Assembly: GCA_040878395.1 (NCBI GenBank)
Contig: JBBDMI010000003.1
Span: forward strand, 109,245 to 173,244
DNA: 64,000 nt
Direction of reading: 5' to 3'
Source of the DNA: Candidatus Dependentiae bacterium
GTDB lineage: Bacteria > Babelota > Babeliae > Babelales > Vermiphilaceae
This document shows positions 1 to 7,832 of this stretch, piece by piece (the first letter of the stretch is position 1; every line of letters starts with the position of its first letter). Below the pieces are notes generated by a model. That model was not told where the DNA came from. It saw only the letters and a list, made by a program, of their open reading frames with translations, and searched no databases. Position numbers and translations under genes: made by a program.

Positions 1-374
1 TTTCCTAGATATGCTGCCATGATTCCGCTTGCAGTGAGAGAGCCAGCTAAGGTCATTTTGTTTATGTTTTTAGGAAATCCCTGATGCAACGCTTTAAGCA
101 ATGGTGAGGCAGCTGCGCCGGTCATTATGCCCCAGCAAATTGTCTCAGGGGTTTCCCCTAAGGAGATGCCTTCTGATGATAAGAACACCGGGTCTTCAAT
201 GCATTCACGAATGCAAAAATCGATCAGGAAAAATGACAAAGCGCCTGTTAAAAGAGTAACTTTCCCTGTATTAAGTACTCCACCTAGAAAATTTTTCGAA
301 TTCTCTATGATATTTGCTTGGGCTGACCCGACCAGCATGCACCCTAGCACACTGCTTAATAGTATACGTTTCAT
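1..374 (-). CDS. Exported multi-spanning membrane protein, 3' end cut by window edge
   Basis: Reading leftward from an ATG at 372-374, the frame stays open to base 1, so at least 124 codons are present and the C-terminus lies outside the window. GGAG sits about 6 bases upstream of the ATG. The N-terminus is a clear signal peptide (MKRILLSSVLGCMLVGSAQA, about 20 residues). It is followed by a hydrophobic stretch near residues 33-48, a Cys/Glu-rich loop, and a second Gly/Ala-rich apolar stretch near 100-120. The product is therefore exported and probably membrane-embedded. I do not recognise the family and no enzyme motif is visible. Confidence 0.75.
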   Translation of the reverse strand, partial: MKRILLSSVLGCMLVGSAQANIIENSKNFLGGVLNTGKVTLLTGALSFFLIDFCIRECIEDPVFLSSEGISLGETPETICWGIMTGAAASPLLKALHQGFPKNINKMTLAGSLTASGIMAAYLG

Positions 375-437
375 AAAAAGACTCCATTTAAAAGAAAGGT
401 ATATTTTTAGCTACTTTAACTATTTTACCATAAAAAA

Positions 438-527
438 ATGAAGGCATCAAGGGCCTTTGTATTTTGCTTAACGATTGTTTTATTGGTATTATTACTATTT
501 GTGAATCCTTCTAGAAGGGAACGTTGA
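438..527 (+). CDS. Possible 29-residue single-pass membrane peptide
   Basis: A short frame (ATG 438, TGA 525-527) encodes a basic N-terminus, about 16 consecutive apolar residues (FCLTIVLLVLLLFV) and a basic tail (PSRRER). That is the layout of a small single-pass membrane peptide. No convincing Shine-Dalgarno precedes it, only an A-run, so it could be chance. The rest of the gap 375-645 shows no other gene I can support. Confidence 0.25.
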   Translation: MKASRAFVFCLTIVLLVLLLFVNPSRRER

Positions 528-645
528 TTTTGCGATGTTTGGCAATTTGCCGATGTTTTGAGAGCTTAAGTTTTTGCTTTCAACTTCGCCGAACATGACG
601 GTAGAAAAAAAATATTTTTTAAATAAATCACAAAAAAGAAAAACC

Positions 646-888
646 ATGTATTTCGTTTATTTACTCAGATCTGTAACTTTTCCGGAAAAAACCTATATAG
701 ACCACGCTAAGGATGTTCCGCTTTGTTTGCAAGAGCACAATGCAGGAGAAGATCAGTATACTGTTCAACATAAGCCGTGGAAATTAGTTACATCTGTTGC
801 GTTTAAGGACCGAGATAAAGCTATCAAGTTTAAACAATATCTTAAGTCCGGACCCGGTCGGATTTTTACCAAAAAGCACTTTCTATAG
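646..888 (+). CDS. GIY-YIG family small protein with degenerate active site
   Basis: An 80-residue protein matching the single-domain GIY-YIG nuclease family (UvrC N-domain/YhbQ-like) over its whole length: N-terminal YFVYLLRS strand, LQEHN helix, PWKLV strand and YLKSG helix with a basic end. Catalytic positions look altered. The YIG motif reads YID (residues 17-19), the invariant Arg just before LQEHN is Cys27, and the helix Glu before YLKSG is Lys63. The fold is probably kept and nuclease activity probably lost. The frame extends upstream to a TTG at 574 and an ATG at 595. I chose the ATG at 646 because family homology starts there, although the ribosome site is weak (AAGAAA). Known: the family uses Tyr, Arg and Glu for cleavage. 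Inferred: pseudoenzyme. Confidence 0.6.
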   Translation: MYFVYLLRSVTFPEKTYIDHAKDVPLCLQEHNAGEDQYTVQHKPWKLVTSVAFKDRDKAIKFKQYLKSGPGRIFTKKHFL

Positions 889-907
889 AATTCACTGATA
901 AAGTTTT

Positions 908-1057
908 TTATTGATAAGGATCATCCTGGTATAGATCGCTTTTATAATCTTCTTTCGCTTTCAATGCTTTTTGTTTTTCTTTTATAGGCATTTTGGCGCT
1001 TTTCTTTTCATATGCGTTTGTGACAATGATTTTACCATCATCAAAGAAAAAACATAT
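908..1057 (-). pseudogene. Relic of a HigB/RelE-like (phage Gp49-type) toxin, C-terminal part
   Basis: Read on the minus strand, about 49 codons ending in TAA (908-910) encode FFFDDGKIIVTNAYEKK, a Lys-rich helix (KEKQKALKAKEDY) and a short acidic tail. This resembles the C-terminal half of Gp49-like HigB toxins, whose typical run is a hydrophobic strand, then GFxKKTxKTP and a basic helix. An in-frame TAA lies immediately upstream (1058-1060). A frame shifted by one reads ETHLNF just before it, as if the N-terminal half were frameshifted. No start codon or antitoxin partner is visible. The rest of the 889-1248 gap contains nothing else I recognise. Confidence 0.5.
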
Positions 1058-1248
1058 TTATTTAAAAGTTCAAATGCGTCTCAATAAACAAGGAATTTTT
1101 TAAATTAATTGAGGTTAAGTATTGAGAAAAAGAGAGCCTAGACGTGAATAGAAAACTTTGCGCGTGGGCTAGTAGTTATCTACTAGTCTAAAAAAATGTT
1201 AGTATTGTAGCCGGTTTCTATTTTTAATTTTTTTCAAAGAGGAAGAAC

Positions 1249-2169
1249 ATGAACGAATGTTGGTCAAGTAAGGGTTTGATGCTAGCCTTATTATTGTGTG
1301 CGAATGTTGCGCAAGCTGCTGCAGACGAACTATCGAAAGATGTATTTACAAGTTCTGCTTTAAAAGTATTGTCATATAATATTTGTACTGAAGCAAGAAC
1401 ATTTGGCACAGAGTTAGATATAGAGCATAGGCTTTCGGCGATTTTGAAAATTATAAAAGAAAGTAATCCAAATATTATTTGCTTGCAAGAAGTGCGTAGT
1501 AAAGTTGCTGAAACGGTTGCAGCATTATTGAGTGCAAATGGCTATAGAACCCATTACTCTTCAAATAATGGTGGGGAAATGTCGTTGGGATTAATGACTG
1601 CATATAAACCGGATTTATTCCTTTGTGAAAGCCATAAAACGCAATGGTTTTCTGAAACGCCGAATGAGTGTAGCGGTAATGAATGGTACCCATGGGGGCG
1701 CATTTATACCATTGCCAAATTGCGTGCGTGTTTGAAAGGCGGTATGCCAGATACCTCAAAAGATTCGCTTTGGATAATAAATACTCATTTAGGATTGAAA
1801 GAAGAAGAAAAAGAATATAGCGCTAAACAGTTGCTTGCCGCTATGGCAGTTTTAAATCGGGCAGTACTTGTTGGTGACATGAATTTCTTTGATGATAAGC
1901 AAGGCCTGGAACAACGTAAAATGTATACGGATGCCGGTTTGCTTGATCTTCTTGCAAAAAAAGTTGGAACTTTTTCAGGTTATTCATATGATGGGTTTAT
2001 TCCTAAAACAAAAGCGACATTGTCAAAGCTTGATGGTGCTTTTACAAAAGGAATAAAACAAGTGGAAGCAACTGTTTTGCTTTACGATGAACTTGAAGAT
2101 GATTTAAGTAATCGTGATGAAATGCCATCAGATCATTTGCCGATTCTATTACGTTTGGCAAAACTTTAG
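1249..2169 (+). CDS. Exported endonuclease/exonuclease/phosphatase (EEP) family hydrolase
   Basis: A 306-residue protein with a signal peptide (cleavage probably after AQA, residue 23) and an EEP fold, the family of DNase I, exonuclease III, sphingomyelinases and inositol-phosphate phosphatases. Motifs appear in order: LSYNI near 41 (Asn44), CLQEV with the metal-binding Glu81, INTHLG near 176, GDMNFF, and a terminal SDHLP with Asp295-His296. All core catalytic positions look present, so it is probably an active metal-dependent phosphodiesterase. Substrate (nucleic acid, lipid or phosphoester) cannot be told from sequence. Export suggests it acts in the periplasm or on host material. AGGAAGA precedes the ATG. 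It is monocistronic, ending at a strong hairpin. Confidence 0.8.
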   Translation: MNECWSSKGLMLALLLCANVAQAAADELSKDVFTSSALKVLSYNICTEARTFGTELDIEHRLSAILKIIKESNPNIICLQEVRSKVAETVAALLSANGYRTHYSSNNGGEMSLGLMTAYKPDLFLCESHKTQWFSETPNECSGNEWYPWGRIYTIAKLRACLKGGMPDTSKDSLWIINTHLGLKEEEKEYSAKQLLAAMAVLNRAVLVGDMNFFDDKQGLEQRKMYTDAGLLDLLAKKVGTFSGYSYDGFIPKTKATLSKLDGAFTKGIKQVEATVLLYDELEDDLSNRDEMPSDHLPILLRLAKL

Positions 2170-2181
2170 ATTTTAAATAAT

Positions 2182-2215
2182 GAAAAAAGGCCCTATTTTA
2201 ATAAGGCCTTTTTTC
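2182..2215. terminator. Bidirectional intrinsic terminator
   Basis: An 11-bp perfect stem (GAAAAAAGGCC with GGCCTTTTTTC) and 12-base loop lie between the convergent genes 1249-2169 and 2224-2721. A run and T run flank the GC core, so it can work from both sides. Confidence 0.85.
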
Positions 2216-2223
2216 ATTGTTAT

Positions 2224-2721
2224 TTAAGATGCAAGTTTTATTAGTTCTTTATGTAGTCGTTTTGCATCGTTAAAACTGTATTTATCAATTAGATCTGCTG
2301 GAAAGAGTTCTGAACCATAATCGGATGCTGTTGGCAGATTGTCTACTATTTTCTTTAGCTTTTTTGCAGCCAAATCACACTCTTCTTTTGTTGGGTTTAA
2401 TGATATAAGGTATGCAAGGGCATTTATACGATTATACGGAATGAATTCTTCCCAACAATCCCAGGGAAGGCCATCGGGATGAATTATTGTGTGAGTTATT
2501 TTTCTTGAAGTGTTTAAGTATGATGCTGCTATTACAATAGGGAATTCTCTCGTTTTGGGATCAGTTTCATGAATATTATCTTTATTGAAAGTCTTTCTCA
2601 CAATTTCAACCTGGCCTCTTCTTAGGGCATCAAATCGTGAGAAAGTAGTCGATTCTTTTGAGTTTTCTGCTGATTGAATGTTTAAGCATACCGCTAAGGT
2701 ACATAAATAAAATAATTTCAT
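2224..2721 (-). CDS. Exported protein of unknown function
   Basis: A 165-residue protein with a signal peptide (MKLFYLCTLAVCLNIQSA). I placed the start at 2721 rather than the upstream 2760 because AAAGGA lies about 7 bases before this ATG and the signal peptide begins there. The mature part is soluble. One segment (VEIVRKTF then FPIVIAASYL, about residues 38-70) resembles a single degraded ankyrin repeat, followed by a Trp-containing loop and a C-terminal helix pair. No catalytic motif is seen. It faces the EEP gene and shares its terminator. Confidence 0.6.
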   Translation of the reverse strand: MKLFYLCTLAVCLNIQSAENSKESTTFSRFDALRRGQVEIVRKTFNKDNIHETDPKTREFPIVIAASYLNTSRKITHTIIHPDGLPWDCWEEFIPYNRINALAYLISLNPTKEECDLAAKKLKKIVDNLPTASDYGSELFPADLIDKYSFNDAKRLHKELIKLAS

Positions 2722-2973
2722 TTTGAGGTTTCCTTTCAAATTGTGTGAGTCTGTTAACAAATTTGAATAATATCATAGATTTAAAGTTTATGATATACGC
2801 TTTAGTTTACGGCAATTTTTTTCTAATGGAATCTATTGTATGATCTCGAAAATTATTTCCAAGCAAGATTGTTCGGCAACAAATCTGAAAAAGTTGCAGT
2901 GAAAACTAAAATCGTTAAATGTGCTTTTATTAAGGAATAAAGGAAGTATAAAAGATAATTTATGCTTATGTTT

Positions 2974-4413
2974 TTAATAACTGATGCCAAACTTACTCCA
3001 TACACACCAATTTGAAAGAGCATTGTTGTCTGTGGAGACTTCATAAGAGGCTCCGGCGCCGATCAGTGTGGGCAGACCATAAAAGTGGCCGTCATAACCA
3101 AATGCAGCGTACACTGAGTTGGTGAGTGAGCGTGGCATGGTGCCGGATGCAATGTTTAAATCGCACAAACTTAATTTAACGCATGACGGATCGGATACTG
3201 GAGCGTTATTAATCACCGATTGGCAAATCTGAGCACATGATGCAGATGTTGGCTGTTGCATACAATCGCCAACAATGTCATAAATGGCATAGCCTTTAGG
3301 AAAATCATAGATTTGAACTTTTTCTTTTTGTTGCCACCAGAAATTATAGCCAATTTCAACATCACAACTGCGGTGACGATAATGCAATGCAATCCACCAA
3401 TCAATACGGGATTGAATGGTGATTTGAGCCTCTTGAGTAAAAACATTTATACCCGGCATACTATTTGAGGGTTCATCACATTTTACCACTTGTAGGTAAC
3501 GCGACCAATCACCATTTTTGCACAGATCAAACGAGCGTTTTTCATGTACCGGCAGTCCATAAAGATATTTAAAATCGGTTAAGATCGCCAGTTCATGGAT
3601 TTCATCTGCATAAAAATTATGGTCTGCAATAAAGCCGAAACCTACAGCATTAACGGTACTCCCAACTATGGGTTCAAATATGCATTCTGCGGTGCCGGCT
3701 TTTCCGGTTGGCACGGCAAAGGTGAAATATGGACTTAAATGATCAACGCTATCTTCTTCAAGAAAGTACCAATCATAGCCGAATTTAAATTCAATGTTAT
3801 CTACACCATGCTTTGTTTGTGTTTCAGGACAGAATGTATTAAATTCCCAGTTTTCTTGATTGAGTGCTTGGCAAATATTTGTGACATTACATGCGGTTCC
3901 AAAAGTGTTACTTTTTTCGCACAAACCAATGTTATGTTTTGATTTCATTGCTGCAAGGGCAATGTCTGACCATAAATGAATATTTAAAATTGGATTCCAA
4001 TTGATACGAATATTTATGAACGTCCCGATGAGGGTACGTTGTGGACTAAGTGAAAAAGAACCATCAAACTGCTGGTTTGCATCGGCAATTAAATTAAGCC
4101 ACAACGAGCCAATATCTCCCGTGCCATCTTCTTTGACAGAAACGGATGGTTGATTACACGGTAAAAAAAAGCGGGCAATGTCGTCTTCGTTGGTGGAGCG
4201 TTGATAAAATGGTGAAACTTGAAGCGTGATGAACGTATCATGATTTTTAAAAATGGTTCGATACCACCAGAATAAAGTAAGGTTGTGTTGCAGTAGGTTG
4301 TTGCTTGTTATATCTCGCGGAATAAAAACGCTGTGTGAATGGCATGTATCATTACGGCAATCAGCTAATACCATTATGTGCAAAAAAAATAATAAAAAGT
4401 AGAAGTGCTTCAT
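2974..4413 (-). CDS. Probable outer-membrane beta-barrel protein
   Basis: A 479-residue protein with a signal peptide (MKHFYFLLFFLHIMVLADC) and AAGGA just upstream of its ATG. The mature chain lacks long apolar helices. It shows many short alternating hydrophobic/aromatic strands (for example IEFKFGYDWYF, VEIGYNFWW, VYAAFGYDGHFYGL). The C-terminus ends in alternating apolar/aromatic residues with final Tyr (VWSKFGISY), like the terminal strand recognised by the Bam machinery. Many Cys occur in the loops (CEKSNTFGTAC, CAQICQ, CVKLSLCDL), suggesting disulphides and fitting the exported thioredoxin-fold proteins elsewhere in the window. Large barrel proteins of this type are reported in Dependentiae. 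Barrel identity is inferred from composition and strand pattern. Confidence 0.6.
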   Translation of the reverse strand: MKHFYFLLFFLHIMVLADCRNDTCHSHSVFIPRDITSNNLLQHNLTLFWWYRTIFKNHDTFITLQVSPFYQRSTNEDDIARFFLPCNQPSVSVKEDGTGDIGSLWLNLIADANQQFDGSFSLSPQRTLIGTFINIRINWNPILNIHLWSDIALAAMKSKHNIGLCEKSNTFGTACNVTNICQALNQENWEFNTFCPETQTKHGVDNIEFKFGYDWYFLEEDSVDHLSPYFTFAVPTGKAGTAECIFEPIVGSTVNAVGFGFIADHNFYADEIHELAILTDFKYLYGLPVHEKRSFDLCKNGDWSRYLQVVKCDEPSNSMPGINVFTQEAQITIQSRIDWWIALHYRHRSCDVEIGYNFWWQQKEKVQIYDFPKGYAIYDIVGDCMQQPTSASCAQICQSVINNAPVSDPSCVKLSLCDLNIASGTMPRSLTNSVYAAFGYDGHFYGLPTLIGAGASYEVSTDNNALSNWCVWSKFGISY

Positions 4414-4446
4414 ATAATCCTTTTTTTTCTTATACTCATGCAGAGA

Positions 4447-4998
4447 TCAAGGTAATTTTTTGCGGGCATTATATGCATGTACATTCATGAGAGCTGCAAC
4501 AGGGAGAAATATGATTGTAGCGCCTAAAATTGTTGCACAAAGTAAAAGAAGAAGGCCATGCCATCTTGCATGCTTAGTTAAGTGATCACTGCAATGAAAT
4601 GATTCAGTAATAGAGCTTTTATCAAGTACAATGCAATATTCTATATAGTAATAACGAGAAGCAAGATAAAGGCCTGGAATAATAAAAAGGATTAAGCCGA
4701 TATTGACTAAAATGGTATATAAAATTAATGCGGCAAGCCCTTTTATAAATGTTTTCCAATCAATAAAAAATTGCCTCAGTGTGACCGGTTGTTGTTGATA
4801 CAACAAATAAGAAACTTTGATGTAGCAAAGCGTGATATAGAAAAATAAAAAAGGGAGGCCGAGACCCAAAGTTGTTATGCCAACAATTAAAACAAGCAGT
4901 GCTGTGAGAAAAAAAAGTTTTATAAAAACTGTTATATGATCAAAAAATTCTTTAAATGCCCATGTAGCTGCATGAGTTACAATGGAGAGATTGTTCAT
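4447..4998 (-). CDS. Integral membrane protein, paralogue of 8820-9563
   Basis: A 183-residue protein with about five apolar helices. The start at 4998 follows AAGGA; an upstream ATG (5028) would overlap the arfB stop and is less likely. The segment IIPGLYLASRYYYIEYCIVLD followed by SITESFHCSDHLTK matches IVPGIYLILRFMFFPCFIVD then GVIESFKKSWHITK in 8820-9563, so the two are paralogues. The pattern (PGIY, then a Ser-x-Lys/His helix) is that of the DUF975/GPDPase-membrane-domain superfamily. Function in that group is unclear. It sits directly downstream of arfB. Confidence 0.65.
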   Translation of the reverse strand: MNNLSIVTHAATWAFKEFFDHITVFIKLFFLTALLVLIVGITTLGLGLPFLFFYITLCYIKVSYLLYQQQPVTLRQFFIDWKTFIKGLAALILYTILVNIGLILFIIPGLYLASRYYYIEYCIVLDKSSITESFHCSDHLTKHARWHGLLLLLCATILGATIIFLPVAALMNVHAYNARKKLP

Positions 4999-5020
4999 AA
5001 CTTTTTCCTTATTATATTTT

Positions 5021-5440
5021 TTATTCAAAATCTTTTTTGCTGCGCATGCGTTTGAGTACGCTTCTTATTTTTTTACTTTTGAGTCGTTTTTCTTTTGCAC
5101 CTTTTGGAATTCCGGTTTTCTTTCTTTTTTTTGGTATGTATAAAGCTTTACGTATTTTTTGTGTAAGCAGATCATAGGCCAGTTTTTTGTTTTGTAGCTG
5201 ACTGCGAGTTGAGCTATGTTGTATTACGAGTTCACCATCTGTGGTTAAATCTGATTGTAGTTTTTCTAATATACGTTGTTTTTGATGTTCATTGAGCGCG
5301 TTTGTTTTATGCACATTCCATCGAATAATTACTCGCGTATTTGTTTTATTAACATGTTGTCCGCCCGGACCGCCGGCGCGTGCAGTGGTTATTTCCAATT
5401 CATGTTCAGGAATTATAATATTATTTTTCATAAGTATCAT
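5021..5440 (-). CDS. arfB: Alternative ribosome-rescue peptidyl-tRNA hydrolase ArfB (YaeJ)
   Basis: A 139-residue release-factor-like protein. The GGQ loop (ARAGGPGGQHVNKT, GGQ at 26-28) hydrolyses peptidyl-tRNA. There is no codon-recognition domain, and the C-terminus is a Lys/Arg-rich tail (KKRKKTGIPKGAKEKRLKSKK) that in the family inserts into the empty mRNA channel of stalled ribosomes. Both hallmarks and the length match ArfB. The start is the ATG at 5438-5440; a second ATG three codons in is possible, and no strong Shine-Dalgarno is visible. It is followed by the membrane protein gene 4447-4998 in the same direction. Confidence 0.9.
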   Translation of the reverse strand: MILMKNNIIIPEHELEITTARAGGPGGQHVNKTNTRVIIRWNVHKTNALNEHQKQRILEKLQSDLTTDGELVIQHSSTRSQLQNKKLAYDLLTQKIRKALYIPKKRKKTGIPKGAKEKRLKSKKIRSVLKRMRSKKDFE

Positions 5441-5529
5441 TTTATTATTAAAAGTTATTTTGTTTTCAGTTTATACAGAAGTATATCTAAAAAACTATAA
5501 GAATCATGTTTTTAGTCCGGATAATATTG

Positions 5530-5559
5530 TTGAGCTTTGAGTGTATCGCAATGTAATAT
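5530..5559 (+). promoter_or_regulatory. Candidate sigma-70-type promoter for the DUF1328 gene
   Basis: TTGAGC (5530-5535) and TAATAT (5554-5559) are separated by 18 bases, giving a leader of about 35 bases before the ATG at 5603. Consensus match is moderate. Confidence 0.4.
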
Positions 5560-5602
5560 ATATAGGAAAGAATCACAAAACTAAGTAAAGAAAGGGTTCC
5601 AA

Positions 5603-5764
5603 ATGATCGATTGGGTAGTAATTTTTTTGATACTAGCTATAGTTGCCGGAGCTTTAGGATTTGGCGGCATTAGTATTGTGTCGGTAGAAATCGCAAAATT
5701 ATTATTTTTCATCTTCTTGCTTTTGTTTGTTGCATCACTTGTGATGAAGGTCTTGCGTAAGTAA
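5603..5764 (+). CDS. DUF1328 (YtjA-type) small membrane protein
   Basis: A 53-residue protein (ATG 5603, TAA 5762-5764) with AAGGG about 7 bases upstream. It has two apolar helices and the typical family pattern [19 protein letters not shown], then an Ile/Val-rich turn and a second helix ending in a basic VLRK. Length and the LGFGG motif match DUF1328 proteins such as E. coli YtjA, small inner-membrane proteins of unknown role often linked to stress. The pattern is strong despite the small size. Confidence 0.8.
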   Translation: MIDWVVIFLILAIVAGALGFGGISIVSVEIAKLLFFIFLLLFVASLVMKVLRK

Positions 5765-5828
5765 TAAAAATATCTGTTGAACAATCGGCAAAGGATATAT
5801 TAGCAATGGTTGTATCCGGCCGGAATTG

Positions 5829-6887
5829 ATGAAAAACCGGCTTTTTGCTAGTATAGAGATATTAAGTCCTCTTGTATTCCCTTTTATAACTAATGTTTTA
5901 ACCGGAAAAACTATGTGTATTGATCCGATTGTTCTGTTTTTTTTATGCGGTATTTTTATAAAATTGATATTTCCATCTCTGAAAATGCCTAGACTCGTAT
6001 ATGATAGTGTGAGTGTTTTTTTACTTATATCTATTGGTCTAAAAGGAGGGCTTGAGCTTTGTACTTGGGCAAGTCTTTCATTGTTGGTTCAAGTTTTGGG
6101 CATTTTACTTTTAAGCATCGGGATCTGTTTTTTGGCATATTTTTTGCTTGATCATTTTGGTTCGTATAACAAGGCTGATTGTGTTGTGATTGCAGCTCAT
6201 TATGGATCGGTCAGTGTGGGAACTTTTGCCGTTGCAATTGCGATGCTAGAGCATCTTGGTATTGACTATGAATCATTTATGCCGTTATTTGTAGCACTGA
6301 TGGAATTTCCTGCAATAATTATTGCATCGTTAATGTTGAAAAATATCTATCATGGAAATCAGTCGTTTATGCGTAGTTTTTTTAATGCTTTGAGTTGTAA
6401 GAGTGTCTATGTTTTATTGTTAAGCATTGCTTTCGGTTATGTTTTTGGGCCTTATGGTATTGATGTTATTGAACCTTTATTTTTTAATCCATTCAAATGG
6501 ATATTGGCGGTCTTTTTGGTTGAAATGGGCATCTTAGTTGGTGATCAGTTTAGTTTGATTAAGAAGCATTATAAAGAAATTGTGTTGCATTCTATTGGAT
6601 TGTCACTAATAGGCGCATCTCTTGGCTTATTGTTTGGTTTAATATTCCAGTTAAGTTTGGGTGGTGTTATTTTACTTATGGTGTTAGCTGCAAGTGCTTC
6701 TTATATTGCCGTTCCTGCATCACTCCGCCAAAGTTATCCTCAGGCGAATGTACCATTGGCTTTGAGTCATTCTCTAGGTGTAACTTTTCCATTTAATGTT
6801 TTTTTTGGTATTTATATGTATATAGCGGCAGCTTCTTGGATTTTTAATTACTTTGGCCTGGATAAGTCGGTTTATTTTTGTAGTTAA
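5829..6887 (+). CDS. SbtA-like (DUF897) sodium-dependent bicarbonate-type permease
   Basis: A 352-residue polytopic membrane protein with about ten apolar helices. Family features are the inverted-repeat layout with GLKGGLEL near 75 and AAHYGSVSVGTFAVA near 130, typical of SbtA/DUF897 permeases. Characterised cyanobacterial SbtA imports bicarbonate with sodium; bacterial homologues outside cyanobacteria have no proven substrate. No P-II-like SbtB gene is adjacent. The start is the ATG at 5829; a TTG directly before it is also open. The ribosome site is weak. It is followed 17 bases later by a small exported protein gene, probably co-transcribed. Confidence 0.75.
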   Translation: MKNRLFASIEILSPLVFPFITNVLTGKTMCIDPIVLFFLCGIFIKLIFPSLKMPRLVYDSVSVFLLISIGLKGGLELCTWASLSLLVQVLGILLLSIGICFLAYFLLDHFGSYNKADCVVIAAHYGSVSVGTFAVAIAMLEHLGIDYESFMPLFVALMEFPAIIIASLMLKNIYHGNQSFMRSFFNALSCKSVYVLLLSIAFGYVFGPYGIDVIEPLFFNPFKWILAVFLVEMGILVGDQFSLIKKHYKEIVLHSIGLSLIGASLGLLFGLIFQLSLGGVILLMVLAASASYIAVPASLRQSYPQANVPLALSHSLGVTFPFNVFFGIYMYIAAASWIFNYFGLDKSVYFCS

Positions 6888-6904
6888 AAAAAAAGGATTT
6901 AAAG

Positions 6905-7276
6905 ATGATTGGTAGTAATATTTTAAAGAGAAAGCTGATAACATTATTTCTTGTTTCTTGTTTTTGCATAAAAGCAAATACAGAAGCTCAGCCGCTTACG
7001 CCGCGATCATCTAAAGATTTGGTACATTTTTATGAAGGATTGTTTCAGTTAAAAGAGTCTGCTATAACATGTAGCACCACTAGTAATAAAAAAGAAGCTC
7101 AAGAGATGGAGATGAGATTGAATCGTTTGACTGCTGAGTTTACTGGAGTGTTATTGTCTTCCGGTGTTGACGCAGCAAAGGTTCTTGCATTAAAAAGTGG
7201 ATTGCAGCAAACGAATAATAAATCACAATATATTGCGTCTCTTGAACAGTTGTTGAGTGGGCCTTTATCAAAATAG
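6905..7276 (+). CDS. Small exported protein of unknown function
   Basis: A 123-residue protein with AAGGA upstream and an N-terminal signal sequence (basic ILKRK then LITLFLVSCFCIKANTEA). The mature part is about 95 residues, helical and Ser/Leu-rich, with a charged segment KKEAQEMEMRLNRL that could form a short coiled coil. No known motif. Its 17-base spacing from the SbtA-like gene suggests an operon; it ends at a strong terminator. Confidence 0.6.
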   Translation: MIGSNILKRKLITLFLVSCFCIKANTEAQPLTPRSSKDLVHFYEGLFQLKESAITCSTTSNKKEAQEMEMRLNRLTAEFTGVLLSSGVDAAKVLALKSGLQQTNNKSQYIASLEQLLSGPLSK

Positions 7277-7290
7277 AGTTGAATGTGTAT

Positions 7291-7339
7291 AAAAAAGGTG
7301 GACGGGAGATATGAACATTATATCCCGCCCACCTTTTTT
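7291..7339. terminator. Bidirectional intrinsic terminator
   Basis: A long stem (AAAAAAGGTGG-A-CGGGA with TCCCG-C-CCACCTTTTTT, one internal A/C mismatch) lies between the convergent genes 6905-7276 and 7352-7555. Confidence 0.9.
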
Positions 7340-7351
7340 ATATATTTATGC

Positions 7352-7555
7352 TTATTTTTTCTTGCGTAACATTGGCAAGCCGGTGCGTTTGTTTTCAAAC
7401 ACTTCATACCCTGCAGGTAGAGTGTCTAAAGCATTTTCACCGGCTTCCCCAGCAAAATAGTAAATTCTTTGTAGGCGACCACCGGCCAATTTCACTTCTT
7501 TTGTGTGCAAGTGGTAGGTTTTGCCACTTTTTTTAGATTTTGCAGTAAAAGCCAT
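7352..7555 (-). CDS. Conserved small protein of unknown function (AGYEVxENxRTGLP motif)
   Basis: A 67-residue protein. The start at 7555 is set by AAAAGGAG eight bases upstream. Basic N-terminus (MAFTAKSKKSGKTYHLHTKEV), a middle strand RLQRIYYFAG, and a C-terminal LPAGYEVFENKRTGLPMLRKKK. I recognise the C-terminal pattern as a conserved hypothetical family in diverse bacteria; its role is unknown. High basic charge and small size would allow nucleic-acid or ribosome binding, but that is speculation. Confidence 0.65.
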   Translation of the reverse strand: MAFTAKSKKSGKTYHLHTKEVKLAGGRLQRIYYFAGEAGENALDTLPAGYEVFENKRTGLPMLRKKK

Positions 7556-7752
7556 GATTAAGCTCCTTTTTTTATTATATTTATTCAAAACACCTAAAAA
7601 TAGTTAAGATACAGCTATTAACATCAATATATTAAATTCAAATAGGAAATAGCTATACTTTTTTTAAATTTATCTGTTTTGGCTATAAAATAGCTAAAAA
7701 ATGTATGCTTTTTTTAATAAAACAGTTTTAACTGAGGGATTTTTTAATGTTA

Positions 7753-7782
7753 TTGCTTTTTGTATAGACTTTACTTTATAAT
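7753..7782 (+). promoter_or_regulatory. Candidate promoter for ankyrin gene 7833-8402
   Basis: TTGCTT (7753-7758), an 18-base spacer and a perfect TATAAT (7777-7782), about 50 bases before the ATG. The rest of gap 7556-7832 is extremely AT-rich without a supportable gene. Confidence 0.55.
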
Positions 7783-7832
7783 GTATAATATGAAATAATG
7801 GTCGAAGTGATCTGAAAGAAAAGGGTATTTTC

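Noticed and set aside
127..441. Plus-strand frame opposite the left-edge gene
   Set aside because: It is antisense to the signal-peptide membrane protein 1-374, which has a ribosome site and normal composition; the plus frame has neither.
5581..5784. Minus-strand frame opposite the DUF1328 gene
   Set aside because: The plus strand encodes a full DUF1328 protein with a ribosome site; the minus frame is its shadow.
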